Source: Longitalea arenae (lineage in GTDB: Bacteria > Bacteroidota > Bacteroidia > Chitinophagales > Chitinophagaceae). Taken from it: a DNA stretch of 64,000 bases. Positions 53,001 through 61,685 of this stretch are shown in pieces (position 1 is the stretch's first letter; every line of letters starts with the position of its first letter). Below the pieces are notes generated by a model. That model had not been told where the DNA came from. It did no database searches and saw nothing but the letters and a program-made list of their open reading frames with translations. A program made the position numbers and the translations under genes. Location: positions 1-64,000 of the forward strand of contig NZ_JAFFJX010000004.1 of assembly GCF_016924755.1 (NCBI RefSeq). The letters are read 5' to 3'.

Positions 53001-53272
53001 ATTAACGTTAGCCCCTGGATATTCTTGGTTTCAATGCTCTTTACACCGGATACATACAATAAGAGGTTCACATACTGTTTCCCAAAAAAGGCTTCCATTT
53101 GAGTAGGTGTATAACCACCAAAGGGATGGGAAATATAAATGACCGGCAGGTCGAGCTTGGGGAAGATGTCTATTTTAATGCTGCGCACTGCGCTTACCCC
53201 AAAAAAACACAAACCGGCTACCAGCACCAGTATCGTTATGGGTTTCCGTAATGCTAATCGAATCAGATTCAT
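50045..53272 (-). CDS. RND efflux transporter permease
   Basis: The 1075-residue inner-membrane pump has the 12-helix RND plan with two large periplasmic loops. It begins MNLIRLALRKPITILVLVAG and has GLSLAIGILVDESTVTIENI in TM4, where the usual Asp-Asp relay pair is Asp-Glu. The second half shows GIIMSVGVSIANSVLLVTNA. Sequence is of the HAE (drug/hydrophobe) branch instead of the heavy-metal branch. Substrate unknown. It lies 121 nt after tolC and before the adaptor gene. Confidence 0.93.
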   Translation of the reverse strand: MNLIRLALRKPITILVLVAGLCFFGVSAVRSIKIDIFPKLDLPVIYISHPFGGYTPTQMEAFFGKQYVNLLLYVSGVKSIETKNIQGLTLMKLSFYPGTNMAQAAAEVSAYCNRAQAIFPQGSQPPFILRFDASTLPVGQLVLSSAVRSNNELMDLANVYVRSSFTSIPGLVSPAPFGGNVRTVVIKADPELLRAHNMTPDQLVAAIRINNQTSPSGNVRINDKNYITPTNTTIKTIKDFENIPLFKGGVQNLYLRDVATVEDGADITSGYALVNGKRSVYLPITKSADASTWEVVQNLKKAIPKFQAQLPDDVKLSYEFDQSVYVINAVKSLISEGAIGAILTGLMVLLFLGDARGALIVILTIPTSIISGVLFLSLFGQTINIMTLSGLSLAIGILVDESTVTIENIHQHFAMGKPKALAIWDACKEIAFPKLLILLCILAVFAPAFTMGGIPGSLFLPLALAIAFSMITSYFLAQTFVPIMANWIMKAHPANHNTLQQVNATVAHDKDTWDQKKVLLEKTGKNATRFEKVRARFLRFLQRVLPYRKPIVVAYLVLVSGAAVLLLSNIGRDVLPRTSSGQFQLRIKAPEGTRIERTEGFMLKTLGALDELIGKENISVTSAYVGQHPALFSTSPIYLFMPGPNEAVVQVQLSEEFEEDLDELKEKIRAKLAAAMPEVKLSFEPIQLTDKILSQGSPTPVEIRISGRNKKLNEEYANKVIDKLKTIPYLRDVQLGQSTKYPAININIDRTRAAQLGVDINDISRSLITSTSSSRYTEKNVWVDEKSNLSYSVMVYVPENKMTSLENIGEIPILSNSPRPVLSDVASITPDTTYGENDNVGAMPMLSVTANLNNKDLGTATADIKKALQSMGELPRGLTVEPKGLSEVLTETLDSLQGGLLVAIVVIFLMLAANFQSFKVSAVILATIPAVVFGSLVMLKLTGSTLNLQSYMGIIMSVGVSIANSVLLVTNAEQLRLHNGNAWESAREAAALRLRPILMTTIAMVAGMIPMASGFGEGGDQASPLGRAVIGGLIASTVAALFILPLVFAWVQGKASTQSVSLDPEDKESKYYQGE

Positions 53273-53285
53273 AAATTTTATTTAA

Positions 53286-53398
53286 AACGCTAAACGCTGA
53301 ACACTTGATGCTTAAAAGTTTAGCGGAAATGCTTAATTGTCGGCTTAGAGATAAAGAACTAAAAACTATAAACCATAAACCATAAACTATAAACTATT
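53286..53398. repeat. Two heptamer arrays between the RND pump and tolC-like genes
   Basis: AACGCTA, AACGCTG, AACACTT occupy 53286-53306. AACTAAA, AACTATA, AACCATA, AACCATA, AACTATA, AACTATT occupy 53357-53398 and overlap the stop codon of the tolC-like gene. Both run the same way, reading GTT on the gene's sense strand. Confidence 0.8.
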
Positions 53399-54800
53399 TA
53401 ACCTGTCTTAGAAACAGATCAAAATCGCCTGAAGCCGCAGCTTTCAACAACAATGACTGCCACACATTAATATATGCCACACTGCGATCGGTCTCAGCCC
53501 GGTTCAGCGCAAACAGCGCCTGCTGCAGGTCAACAATATTGGTTAACCCATTCTTGTATAAAACACTTTTTTGTAAAAAGGCATCGGCAGCGGCCTGGTA
53601 TTGTTGCGGCACCTCCTGCACACTTTCCAGGCTGTTCTCCATGCGCTGATCGGCCAGGATAAGTTGATCCTGCAATTGCGTGTTCACCTGGTCGTACTCA
53701 TTCCGGTAGGCCTCGGTAATGAACTGTTGTGCCTTTACCTGTTGTTTTATTTTAGCGATACTGGTAATATTCCAGGTAATGGCCAGTCCCGCCACATAAT
53801 TGCTGCGGGTTGGTTTAATACCATCCAGGTAATCTTGTGAATACTTTGGATTGTTGGCCGGTGAATAGGTATGATCGAATCCTGATCCGCGGGTTTGAAA
53901 AACACCAAACAAATTCACGCCCGGCAGAATGCTTCTTTTCAAATAGGCTGTCGTTACATCGCTTTGATTGATGCGCGACTGGAAAAACTTTATTTGCGGA
54001 TTTTGCGTAACCGCCGCATTCGTTTTTGTCTCGGCAGGGATGGCTGCAAAAAAGCTGGTGTCAAGCGCAAAAGCGGCAGGCGCCACATTCAGGAATTGCG
54101 CCAGCTGGTTGCGCACCTGCAATTCGTTGTTCCTTGCATCGATCAGGGCCAGGCGGGCGCGGGAGACTTCGGCATTGGCAATGGCAGAGTCAACCCCGGC
54201 ATTTAATCCGGTGCGGGTTCTTGCGGTCACCACCTGTTTTACCGACAGGGCCCGGTCGAGGTTGGCCTGTGCATTCTGCACCAGCTTCTGCGTAGTGAGT
54301 AAGTTCAGGTAAGCGCTGGCGATCTTTACACTATGAACGAATTGTTCCTGCACCAGGTCAGCGGAATCCCGTTGCACCTGCGCATTGGCCAGGTTGATCT
54401 TCGACCGAAGGCGCCCGAATGTAAAGAACTCCCAGTTGGTATTTATAAAATACAGGGAACCAAAGGACGCATTCCAGTTCTGTGAAGCACTGACCGGACC
54501 ACTGGATGCAAGGCCGGGCACACCTACGGCGCCCAGCGGACCATACTGTCCGTTGATGGTGCCATAATCCTGTTGCACCGAAGCAATCACGTTGGGCAAA
54601 TATTCATTGCGGGTATTTTGCACCAATGCAGCGGAAGCATCGAGGTAGTTCTTCTTCGCCTTTATGCTTTGATAATTTTTTAATCCGGTATTGATCGCTT
54701 CGGATAATAACAGCGGTGAAGAAGACTGGGCCCTTGCAGAATTGTACAATTCAAACAATAACAGCACCATAATGATCACCGGTAGTGTAGTAACACGCAT
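53394..54800 (-). CDS. TolC family outer-membrane efflux protein
   Basis: About 468 residues from the ATG at 54800, with a signal peptide (MRVTTLPVIIMVLLLFELYN then SARAQ). Two outer-membrane efflux repeats show the typical coiled-coil patterns SAALVQNTRNEYLPNVIASV and RARLALIDARNNELQVRNQL, and an ending ALFALNRAETDRSVAYINVW. It forms the exit duct for the RND pump encoded next and is the first gene of the operon. Confidence 0.92.
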   Translation of the reverse strand: MRVTTLPVIIMVLLLFELYNSARAQSSSPLLLSEAINTGLKNYQSIKAKKNYLDASAALVQNTRNEYLPNVIASVQQDYGTINGQYGPLGAVGVPGLASSGPVSASQNWNASFGSLYFINTNWEFFTFGRLRSKINLANAQVQRDSADLVQEQFVHSVKIASAYLNLLTTQKLVQNAQANLDRALSVKQVVTARTRTGLNAGVDSAIANAEVSRARLALIDARNNELQVRNQLAQFLNVAPAAFALDTSFFAAIPAETKTNAAVTQNPQIKFFQSRINQSDVTTAYLKRSILPGVNLFGVFQTRGSGFDHTYSPANNPKYSQDYLDGIKPTRSNYVAGLAITWNITSIAKIKQQVKAQQFITEAYRNEYDQVNTQLQDQLILADQRMENSLESVQEVPQQYQAAADAFLQKSVLYKNGLTNIVDLQQALFALNRAETDRSVAYINVWQSLLLKAAASGDFDLFLRQVK

Positions 54801-55114
54801 AGTACTTTTTGGGGTTCTTGCGGTAATTAGAAAATATAACCCGTAAATTCTTTCGCGTAAGACCATGGTTGTTAATTGAACGTTATCGGTGAAACAGTCC
54901 TTCCCCGCCGGAAGATTTCACCCTTCACCTTTTTAATCTGTTTTTAATGGAAAGCATCGTTGCAGAGACAGTATGTTTGCTCAACGTTCATTTAGCAGGT
55001 AATCAATGATCAGCATTTACCAGACTGCACAAGTTATAATAGGAATGTAAAAATGCAAATTCCAGTTCGATAATCTGTTGTACAATTTTGGGTTTATTCT
55101 GTACTTTTACAGGC

Positions 55115-56005
55115 ATGAACACGGAGAATCTCCATCAGCCTTTTGAGATACTTTATAAAGAAACAGACGAGTGCCTCAAACCAACCCATAAGCACAACTT
55201 CTTTGAACTGGTATATATCATCGATGGCGCCGGCACCCATTGCATTAACAAGAATAAATTCGAATACAGTAACGGCCATCTTTTCCTGCTCACGCCCCAG
55301 GACTCCCATAAGCTGACGGTCAGGACAACTACTAAATTTTTCCTGATCCGTTTTAATGACATTTATTTTAAATCACAGAATGAGCAGGCCAGCAGTCAAC
55401 AGAATGAATGGATCAAAAAGCTGGAGTTCATTTTCCATAATACCACGCATTCACCCGGCTGTATATTAAAAGGGATGAACGACCGGGTGTTAGTCAAGGC
55501 ATTGATAGAAGGTTTAATTAAAGAACATATCAATAAAGACCCCTATCACCAGGAGATCATTCATCAAATGGTGAACACCGTGATCTCTATTGTTGCCCGC
55601 AACCTGTATATAAAGGCGCCCCAAAAAAAGAAGTATGATTCTCACAACGATGAAACCATTTATAAGATCATTCATTATGTACAGGCCAATATTTATAAAC
55701 CTGAACTTTTGAAGGCGGAACAAATTGCCAACACCTTCAAGATATCGGTGAACTACCTCAGCGAGTATTTTAAAAAACATACCGATGAAACCCTGCAACA
55801 ATATATTACCAACTATAAACTGAAACTGGTAGAAACAAGATTGCTGCACAGCGATATGCGCATTAACGAGATTGCCTTTGAATTACATTTTACCGACGAA
55901 AGCCATTTGAACCGCATCTTTAAAAAGTACAAAGGCGTAAGCCCTACCGGCTACCGCAAACAGGTTATGTTCGACCGGAAAATGATAGTAACGGCGACCG
56001 CTTAA
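55115..56005 (+). CDS. AraC family transcriptional regulator
   Basis: About 296 residues from the ATG at 55115; a longer reading would use TTG. The N-terminal cupin has HKHNFFELVYIIDGAGTHCI and LLTPQDSHKLTV. The AraC domain has AEQIANTFKISVNYLSEYFK and INEIAFELHFTDESHLNRIF. It lies head to head with the efflux operon and ahead of the MFS gene, so it may control either transport system. Confidence 0.92.
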   Translation: MNTENLHQPFEILYKETDECLKPTHKHNFFELVYIIDGAGTHCINKNKFEYSNGHLFLLTPQDSHKLTVRTTTKFFLIRFNDIYFKSQNEQASSQQNEWIKKLEFIFHNTTHSPGCILKGMNDRVLVKALIEGLIKEHINKDPYHQEIIHQMVNTVISIVARNLYIKAPQKKKYDSHNDETIYKIIHYVQANIYKPELLKAEQIANTFKISVNYLSEYFKKHTDETLQQYITNYKLKLVETRLLHSDMRINEIAFELHFTDESHLNRIFKKYKGVSPTGYRKQVMFDRKMIVTATA

Positions 56006-56009
56006 AACT

Positions 56010-56079
56010 GTCACCAGTTCCCGGTCAGGTGTTACCGGTTGCCGCGAAAACGGGTAACCGGCATCCGGTAACCGGCAAC
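56010..56079. repeat. Facing heptamer arrays after the AraC gene
   Basis: GTCACCA, GTTCCCG, GTCAGGT, GTTACCG, GTTGCCG run in phase from 56010 to 56044, starting 5 nt after the AraC stop codon. GGGTAAC, CGGCATC, CGGTAAC, CGGCAAC run in the opposite sense from 56052 to 56079. The halves can pair as a long imperfect hairpin. Confidence 0.8.
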
Positions 56080-56117
56080 AGCTAAATTGATTGAATATTA
56101 ATCTCGTTGTTTTATCT

Positions 56118-57272
56118 ATGAGTAGTGCACCGATCAATGTTTCCCCCCGAAAATCCAGAATTGCTACGGCGGTATTCTTTTTCGTGTCGGGTTTTGGGTT
56201 TTCTTCCTGGGCTTCCCGTATTCCAACCATTCAACAAAATTTACATTTAAGTGAAGGTAAACTGGGCGCCGTGTTGTTCGCCCTGCCTGCCGGTCTCATG
56301 TGCACATTACCGGTAACGGGTTATCTGTTGCGCCGCATCAGCAGCAGGTATACGATGTTTACCGGGGCCGTCATTTTCAACATCATGTTATGCCTGGTAG
56401 GTTTTACTACAGAAACCTGGCAGCTCGTGCTGGTCTTGTTCTTCTTCGGCTGTTCCCGCAACCTGTTCAATATCTCGGCGAATGCACAATCCATCGGTGT
56501 ACAGGCCATGTATGAGCGCAGTATCATTACCACCTTTCATGGCATCTGGAGTATTGCCGGTTTTGCCGCAGCGGCCATCGGTTCGCTGCTGGTGAGCTAT
56601 AGCATTCCCCCCTCCTGGCATTTCCTCGGCGTGTGCGTTATATTAACGAGCTTGTGTGTATATTTCTTTAAAGACACTGTACACCAGCAACCGCAACCCC
56701 ATGAGCGCTTACAAAAAACAAAGTTCAGGATGCCCGATAAAGCCCTGCTGAAACTGGGATTCATTTGTTTTGCGGCCATGGCCTGTGAAGGCACCATGTA
56801 TGACTGGAGCGCTATCTACCTGAGAAAAGCGGTGTTTGCTTCCAAGGAAATGGCAACGGCTGGCTATGCTATTTATATGGTTGCTATTACCATCGGCCGT
56901 TTGACCGGTGATAAACTGTCTAATACCATCGGCGTAAAAAATATGCTCAAATACAGTGGTCTGTTAATACTGACCGGCCTGTTGCTGGCGGCTGTTTTTC
57001 CTTATACCATTACAACCGCATTGGGTTTTATGATGACTGGCTTTGGACTCTCATGTGTAGTGCCCATGGTCTTCAGCATGGCGGGTAAGATCAAACACAT
57101 GAGCGGCGGGCCCGCCATTGCAGGTGTTTCTACCATTGGTTATTTTGGCTTTTTGATTGTTCCGCCAGCCGTTGGTTTTATTGCCGAAGCGTTCAACCTG
57201 CGCTGGTCCATTGCATTGATCGCTTTATTCGGCGCCCTTATCACCTGGCTGGTGAGTGAAATGAAGGAGTAG
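56118..57272 (+). CDS. MFS transporter
   Basis: About 384 residues from the ATG at 56118; the frame opens at a TTG 27 nt earlier. Twelve membrane segments are expected. Visible parts include FFVSGFGFSSWASRIPTIQQ, LGAVLFALPAGLMCTLPVTG and YAIYMVAITIGRLTGDKLSN. This resembles the YbjJ/fucose-permease-like group. Substrate unknown. It follows the AraC gene, separated by a repeat-rich 112-bp gap. Confidence 0.88.
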   Translation: MSSAPINVSPRKSRIATAVFFFVSGFGFSSWASRIPTIQQNLHLSEGKLGAVLFALPAGLMCTLPVTGYLLRRISSRYTMFTGAVIFNIMLCLVGFTTETWQLVLVLFFFGCSRNLFNISANAQSIGVQAMYERSIITTFHGIWSIAGFAAAAIGSLLVSYSIPPSWHFLGVCVILTSLCVYFFKDTVHQQPQPHERLQKTKFRMPDKALLKLGFICFAAMACEGTMYDWSAIYLRKAVFASKEMATAGYAIYMVAITIGRLTGDKLSNTIGVKNMLKYSGLLILTGLLLAAVFPYTITTALGFMMTGFGLSCVVPMVFSMAGKIKHMSGGPAIAGVSTIGYFGFLIVPPAVGFIAEAFNLRWSIALIALFGALITWLVSEMKE

Positions 57273-57587
57273 AAGATCAATGTGATAATGTGATAATGAA
57301 TACACCTCCACGCGGCAGCAATGAGCAAAAGCCCAATAGCAAATTCGACAATGTGCAAATGGGATAATGAATAGAACTCCACGCGGCGGCATGTAGAACC
57401 AACAGCAATACAATTAAAAAGTAAAGGCCCGGGGTGCAGGACCCGGGCCAAGCATTCAGCTTGAACCTGAGATCCCGACCCCTGGACCTTCTACTTTGGT
57501 TTTCCAATAACCTGTGTTATGGCGTGAAACCAGGAATCACTCCAATACTTCACTACACATCGCTTTGGCCACACACAGTTCGGGATC
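57273..57587. repeat. Intergenic repeats between MFS and chitinase genes
   Basis: A 29-bp direct repeat with GATAATGAATA and CTCCACGCGGC occurs at 57292-57320 and 57363-57391. Short AATGTGAT/AATGTGC units precede each copy. The remainder, up to the terminator and the chitinase stop, has no gene. Confidence 0.6.
57426..57449 (-). terminator. Possible terminator of the chitinase gene
   Basis: GGCCCGGG (57426-57433) with CCCGGGCC (57442-57449) forms an 8-bp GC stem. On the minus strand TTTACTTTTT follows. It lies about 140 nt beyond the stop codon. Confidence 0.65.
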
Positions 57588-60500
57588 CTATAGTTTCACC
57601 AACCGCGTTGTACTCACATTGCCTGTGTTCTTATTGGTAATGCGAACGATCCAGATGCCTTTAGCCAATCCACCGGTTTGAATTGATATGGCATTTACAC
57701 CGGTTACAGCAGCAGTATAAGAACGGCTGCTCACCACATACCCACGCGCGCTTTGCACTTCTATGATCAGTTGGTCGCCGGCGGTTGCATATTTTAATAC
57801 CTGGGCCTGGCTGCCGTTGATGGGGTTGGGCACGACAGAAGCGCCGCCAACAGTTGTTGCCATGTTGGTAGCAGCACTGGCCAACGAAGCAGCACTGCAG
57901 GCGCCTAATGGTTTCCACCACCAGTCCGCTGTGCCGGGTGTTACATTGTACAGGGCATCCGACTGGCTTTCGTACAAATTACCATTGTAGGTAACCTTGT
58001 CGCCCTTGCTGTAAATTTTTGGATAGGGCTGGTATTCAGCCACCCCGGCGCAATTGCCGCCTGTGCTTCCACCAACCGTAATAGTTACCGCAGCTGAGGT
58101 GGTAACCGCCCCGCTATTATCCGTAGCTCTTGCAGTAATGGTATAAGAACCAGCAGCTACATTGGTCCAGGTATAGCTGTATGGCGCAGCAGTTACTTCC
58201 CCCAATAAGGTACCGCCGTTATAGAACCCTACTTTGCTTATTGAACCATCCGCATCACTGGCAGTAGCAGTTATAGTAACGGTGGCAGAAGCAGGGAAAT
58301 TAGCGCCAGTGGCCGGTGAACTCAGGCTTACTACAGGAACGTTGTTATTACCCCCGCCGTTGCAATCGCTGATGTATTTCCATACTTTACCATCTCCGGT
58401 ATTCAGATCAGGCTGCTCATTCTGCGTCCACCATTTGGCTTCATACACTTTATTATTATATACAACCTGGTTCGGAGCTACATATACCCTGGCAGCGCTC
58501 CAGGCTTCGATGCCATTGCAACCGGTGCCGCCACCTGTGCCTACCGTAATGGTTACAGCAGCCGAAGTGCTTACAGCGCCTTTGTTGTCCGTTGCCTTGG
58601 CAGTTAATATATAAGTGCCATTGGCTACATTGCTCCAGGCATAAACGTAGGGAGCTGCAGTAGCTTCCCCTAATTTGCTTGCACCGTTAAAGAATTCCAC
58701 CTTGCTTACAGATCCGTCTGCATCACTGGCAGAAGCTGTCATAGCAATGGTAGCCGGTGCAGTAAAGCTGGCGTTGTTCGCAGGTGATGTAATGCTTACC
58801 ACGGGCGCATTGTTATTACCACCGGTATTGCCAAAGAAATACTCGTAATAATTATTGGCAAATTCATCGCCGTTGGCTTTATCCCAGTTAACAGACCATG
58901 TCATGATACCTCTCAGTCCGGGATAACCGCCGCTGGCTTTTCTCATTACATAGCCACCGCCAAAAGACTGGCCTTTCATGAGGTAGTTCAACGCATTCTT
59001 AACATTCGCTGGTGTGGTGTAACCAGAGCCCGCTGCTGAGGTCATAGCCGGTAACCCAAAAGCTACCTGGTCTTCACGCAGGGCCGGGAAAGTCTGACTG
59101 GTACCAGCTACCGGGAAACCAGTCAACAACATTTCTGTCATCGCCACAATGAAATCTGCATTGCCTGAAGCGTAATTCTTGTTGTCCATACCTGTCATTG
59201 GACCGGTATTGTACAATTGCGGATGAATGAAGGTCAATTCATTGCGCAAACCATAGATGAGCGGCAGGTAAGCGCCCACCAATGGAGAGTAGGTAGATGC
59301 ATAAGCAGCCTGAACATAATAGGTTTCAGGAGCCATTGTCAACCAGCAATCTTTGCCTGCGGCCTTGCGATAGGCAATGATCTCTTTACAGGCAGCGATC
59401 AGATTGACTACCTTAGGCGTTGTTGGATTCATGAAATTATTATCGCCGTTGTTCAACACCAGGTTCGATCCGCCTTCCAGGTCAATATCAAATCCATCGA
59501 AATTGTATTGATCCATCAGCGACTTCATTGAATTCACAAAGGCAGTTTTGGCCGCAGCCGTAGGCAGCTGCAGCACACCATTCTCACCTCCGAGTGATAA
59601 GAGTACTTTTCTGCCCTGAGATTGCAGGGTAGCGATATCAGCTTTGAAATCAGCTACTGAAGTGCCCTCCGGTGTGAAGCTGACCGTAGCCTGATCGCCA
59701 GCGGTAACCCCAAAGGCTATTTGTATTACATTGTATTTCGGGTTCACATCACGCAAACGGATATAAGGAGGTGTTCCTGTGGTAGTGCCCCAGTTATGCC
59801 AGTAACCTACGATCACCTTATTACCACCATTGCCACCGCCATTGTCAGGGTTTACCGTCAATGCAATAGCCGAAGAAGTGGTAGTAGCGCCGCTGTTGTC
59901 TGTAGCAATCGCTGTAACTGAATAGCTGCCTGCAGTTACATTGTTCCAGTTGACCGTATAAGGAGAAGTAGTAGCAGAACCAATAGGTGTGCTGCCATTG
60001 AAGAATTCTACTTTTGTAATGTTGCCATCAACATCGGCTGCATTCGCCATAAGCGTTATGCTGGCGGGTGCGGTAAATGTGGCGTTATCGGCGGGCGCCG
60101 TAACCGACACCGTTGGCGCCTGGTTACCACCGGTGCTGCCATTGGCGAACACCTGGTTGATCTTATTCACCAGCTTCGATTTGGTATTGGGGCAGAAGAT
60201 CAGTTTGCCTTTTGCCACCGTGCTGCTGGTCATCTCCGTCATGTCGCCATACACCTGCCAGATGATCACCCCCGCCAGTCCCTGGTCCTTGATATATTGC
60301 GCTTTCGCTTCAATGGATCTCTCGTTATCATAGCTCAGGAAATAGTTGCCTTTTGTTTTGTAAGGCACTTTGGCAACATCATCCCAATGGTCGGTCCAGC
60401 CGGAGCCACTGCCGGTTGCCTGCAAAATATAGCTGTAAGGAGGCGTACCGTCCCACAGGTCTCTTTGCCAGTTGGTAAAGTCGGCACAGGTTTGAATAGG

Positions 60501-61685
60501 ACCATCGGGTTGCACGGTCTCCGCCCTTTTGGTAGTAGGCGCATTCAGCGCAGCGGCGCCACTGGTGATCACACCTCTTCCATAAAAAGGAGCGCCGAGG
60601 TTCACCTTGCTCATATTGATGCCCAGGTTACGAATACCCCGCACCGTTCCATCCAGGGAAAAACCCTGGTATTCCATCCCGGGATAATCGTACAATGGGG
60701 CGTTATGACCTGCTTTATTGCTCCATCCGCCATTATAGTCATAGGTCATCATATTCATGTAATTCAGCACGCTGTTCATGCGGGTCCAGTTGAAACCGCT
60801 GAGCTTTGCGGGCGAGGCGGCAAAACAGGAAGTGATCAGTTTGCTGCTGCCGATAGCGGCGCGCAATTCTTCGAGCAGGGTGGCAAAATTATTATAATCA
60901 GCCGTGCTGTAATGCTCGATATTCATACCGGCATCATTGGGATATTCCCAGTCGAAATCAATACCATCAAATCCCATTGCGATCAGCTCCTTACAATTCG
61001 CAATGAATTTGGCCCGCTTGGCTGCATCGGCAGCTACCTCAGGATAATGTTTACACATGCTCCAGCCCCCGATCGACGCCATTACTTTCACCCCTTTTGA
61101 ATGGGCAAGCTCAAGTATACCGGGCGCTCCACCCTGTTTATGGATCGACAAAGGGAAGGCGCCACTTCTGCCGGTATTCACATTGCGCCAGCCGCTGCCT
61201 TCATTGCGATAACCCAGGCTGTAAGCATAGCTGCCATCGGAAACAAAATATAATGTTTCCAACTCGCCATATAACAGGAACAGGTCCCAGCTGCTGTAAA
61301 TATCTTCGTTGACCAGGGGCGCCGGTTCCTGCACCGCACCTACCTGGTAAATATTCTTATTACGAAAATCACCACTGTGTAAGGAACCATCTCTGGCTAC
61401 CCCGAAGAAGGAAAAATTCAGGATGGTGTACTGAGAATAATCGACATTCAAATGATTGAAGCCGCCTTTGGGAACCAGGTTCGACACTTCCTTCCAGGCA
61501 TCCCACTGGGTAATATAACCGATCACCTGTTTCGTGTGTTGTGCGGTGGTAGCCGGAACGGAAGGACTGACCTGCGCATGGGTGGTGGAAAACAAACAAA
61601 ACAAAATAGCCAAATGAACATACTGCAAACATCGCCAGCGGCGCTTTTTGCGGAGGGTAGACAACGCTTTCATACTGTAAGGCAT
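57588..61685 (-). CDS. Multidomain chitinase with two GH18 domains, two CBM5/12 modules and T9SS tail
   Basis: The 1365-residue secreted chitinase has this order: signal peptide (to about 38), GH18 (55-510) with DGIDFDWE and acid Glu E247, Ig-like domain (525-612), second GH18 (624-950) with DGFDIDLE and E737. Then come Ig-like (960-1048), CBM5/12 (about 1055-1108), Ig-like (1115-1203), CBM5/12 (about 1210-1262) and a T9SS type A sorting domain to the end. Two different GH18 units, both with intact catalytic motifs, suggest complementary attack on chitin, as in the F. johnsoniae ChiA. ATG at 61673 is an alternative start. Confidence 0.94.
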   Translation of the reverse strand: MPYSMKALSTLRKKRRWRCLQYVHLAILFCLFSTTHAQVSPSVPATTAQHTKQVIGYITQWDAWKEVSNLVPKGGFNHLNVDYSQYTILNFSFFGVARDGSLHSGDFRNKNIYQVGAVQEPAPLVNEDIYSSWDLFLLYGELETLYFVSDGSYAYSLGYRNEGSGWRNVNTGRSGAFPLSIHKQGGAPGILELAHSKGVKVMASIGGWSMCKHYPEVAADAAKRAKFIANCKELIAMGFDGIDFDWEYPNDAGMNIEHYSTADYNNFATLLEELRAAIGSSKLITSCFAASPAKLSGFNWTRMNSVLNYMNMMTYDYNGGWSNKAGHNAPLYDYPGMEYQGFSLDGTVRGIRNLGINMSKVNLGAPFYGRGVITSGAAALNAPTTKRAETVQPDGPIQTCADFTNWQRDLWDGTPPYSYILQATGSGSGWTDHWDDVAKVPYKTKGNYFLSYDNERSIEAKAQYIKDQGLAGVIIWQVYGDMTEMTSSTVAKGKLIFCPNTKSKLVNKINQVFANGSTGGNQAPTVSVTAPADNATFTAPASITLMANAADVDGNITKVEFFNGSTPIGSATTSPYTVNWNNVTAGSYSVTAIATDNSGATTTSSAIALTVNPDNGGGNGGNKVIVGYWHNWGTTTGTPPYIRLRDVNPKYNVIQIAFGVTAGDQATVSFTPEGTSVADFKADIATLQSQGRKVLLSLGGENGVLQLPTAAAKTAFVNSMKSLMDQYNFDGFDIDLEGGSNLVLNNGDNNFMNPTTPKVVNLIAACKEIIAYRKAAGKDCWLTMAPETYYVQAAYASTYSPLVGAYLPLIYGLRNELTFIHPQLYNTGPMTGMDNKNYASGNADFIVAMTEMLLTGFPVAGTSQTFPALREDQVAFGLPAMTSAAGSGYTTPANVKNALNYLMKGQSFGGGYVMRKASGGYPGLRGIMTWSVNWDKANGDEFANNYYEYFFGNTGGNNNAPVVSITSPANNASFTAPATIAMTASASDADGSVSKVEFFNGASKLGEATAAPYVYAWSNVANGTYILTAKATDNKGAVSTSAAVTITVGTGGGTGCNGIEAWSAARVYVAPNQVVYNNKVYEAKWWTQNEQPDLNTGDGKVWKYISDCNGGGNNNVPVVSLSSPATGANFPASATVTITATASDADGSISKVGFYNGGTLLGEVTAAPYSYTWTNVAAGSYTITARATDNSGAVTTSAAVTITVGGSTGGNCAGVAEYQPYPKIYSKGDKVTYNGNLYESQSDALYNVTPGTADWWWKPLGACSAASLASAATNMATTVGGASVVPNPINGSQAQVLKYATAGDQLIIEVQSARGYVVSSRSYTAAVTGVNAISIQTGGLAKGIWIVRITNKNTGNVSTTRLVKL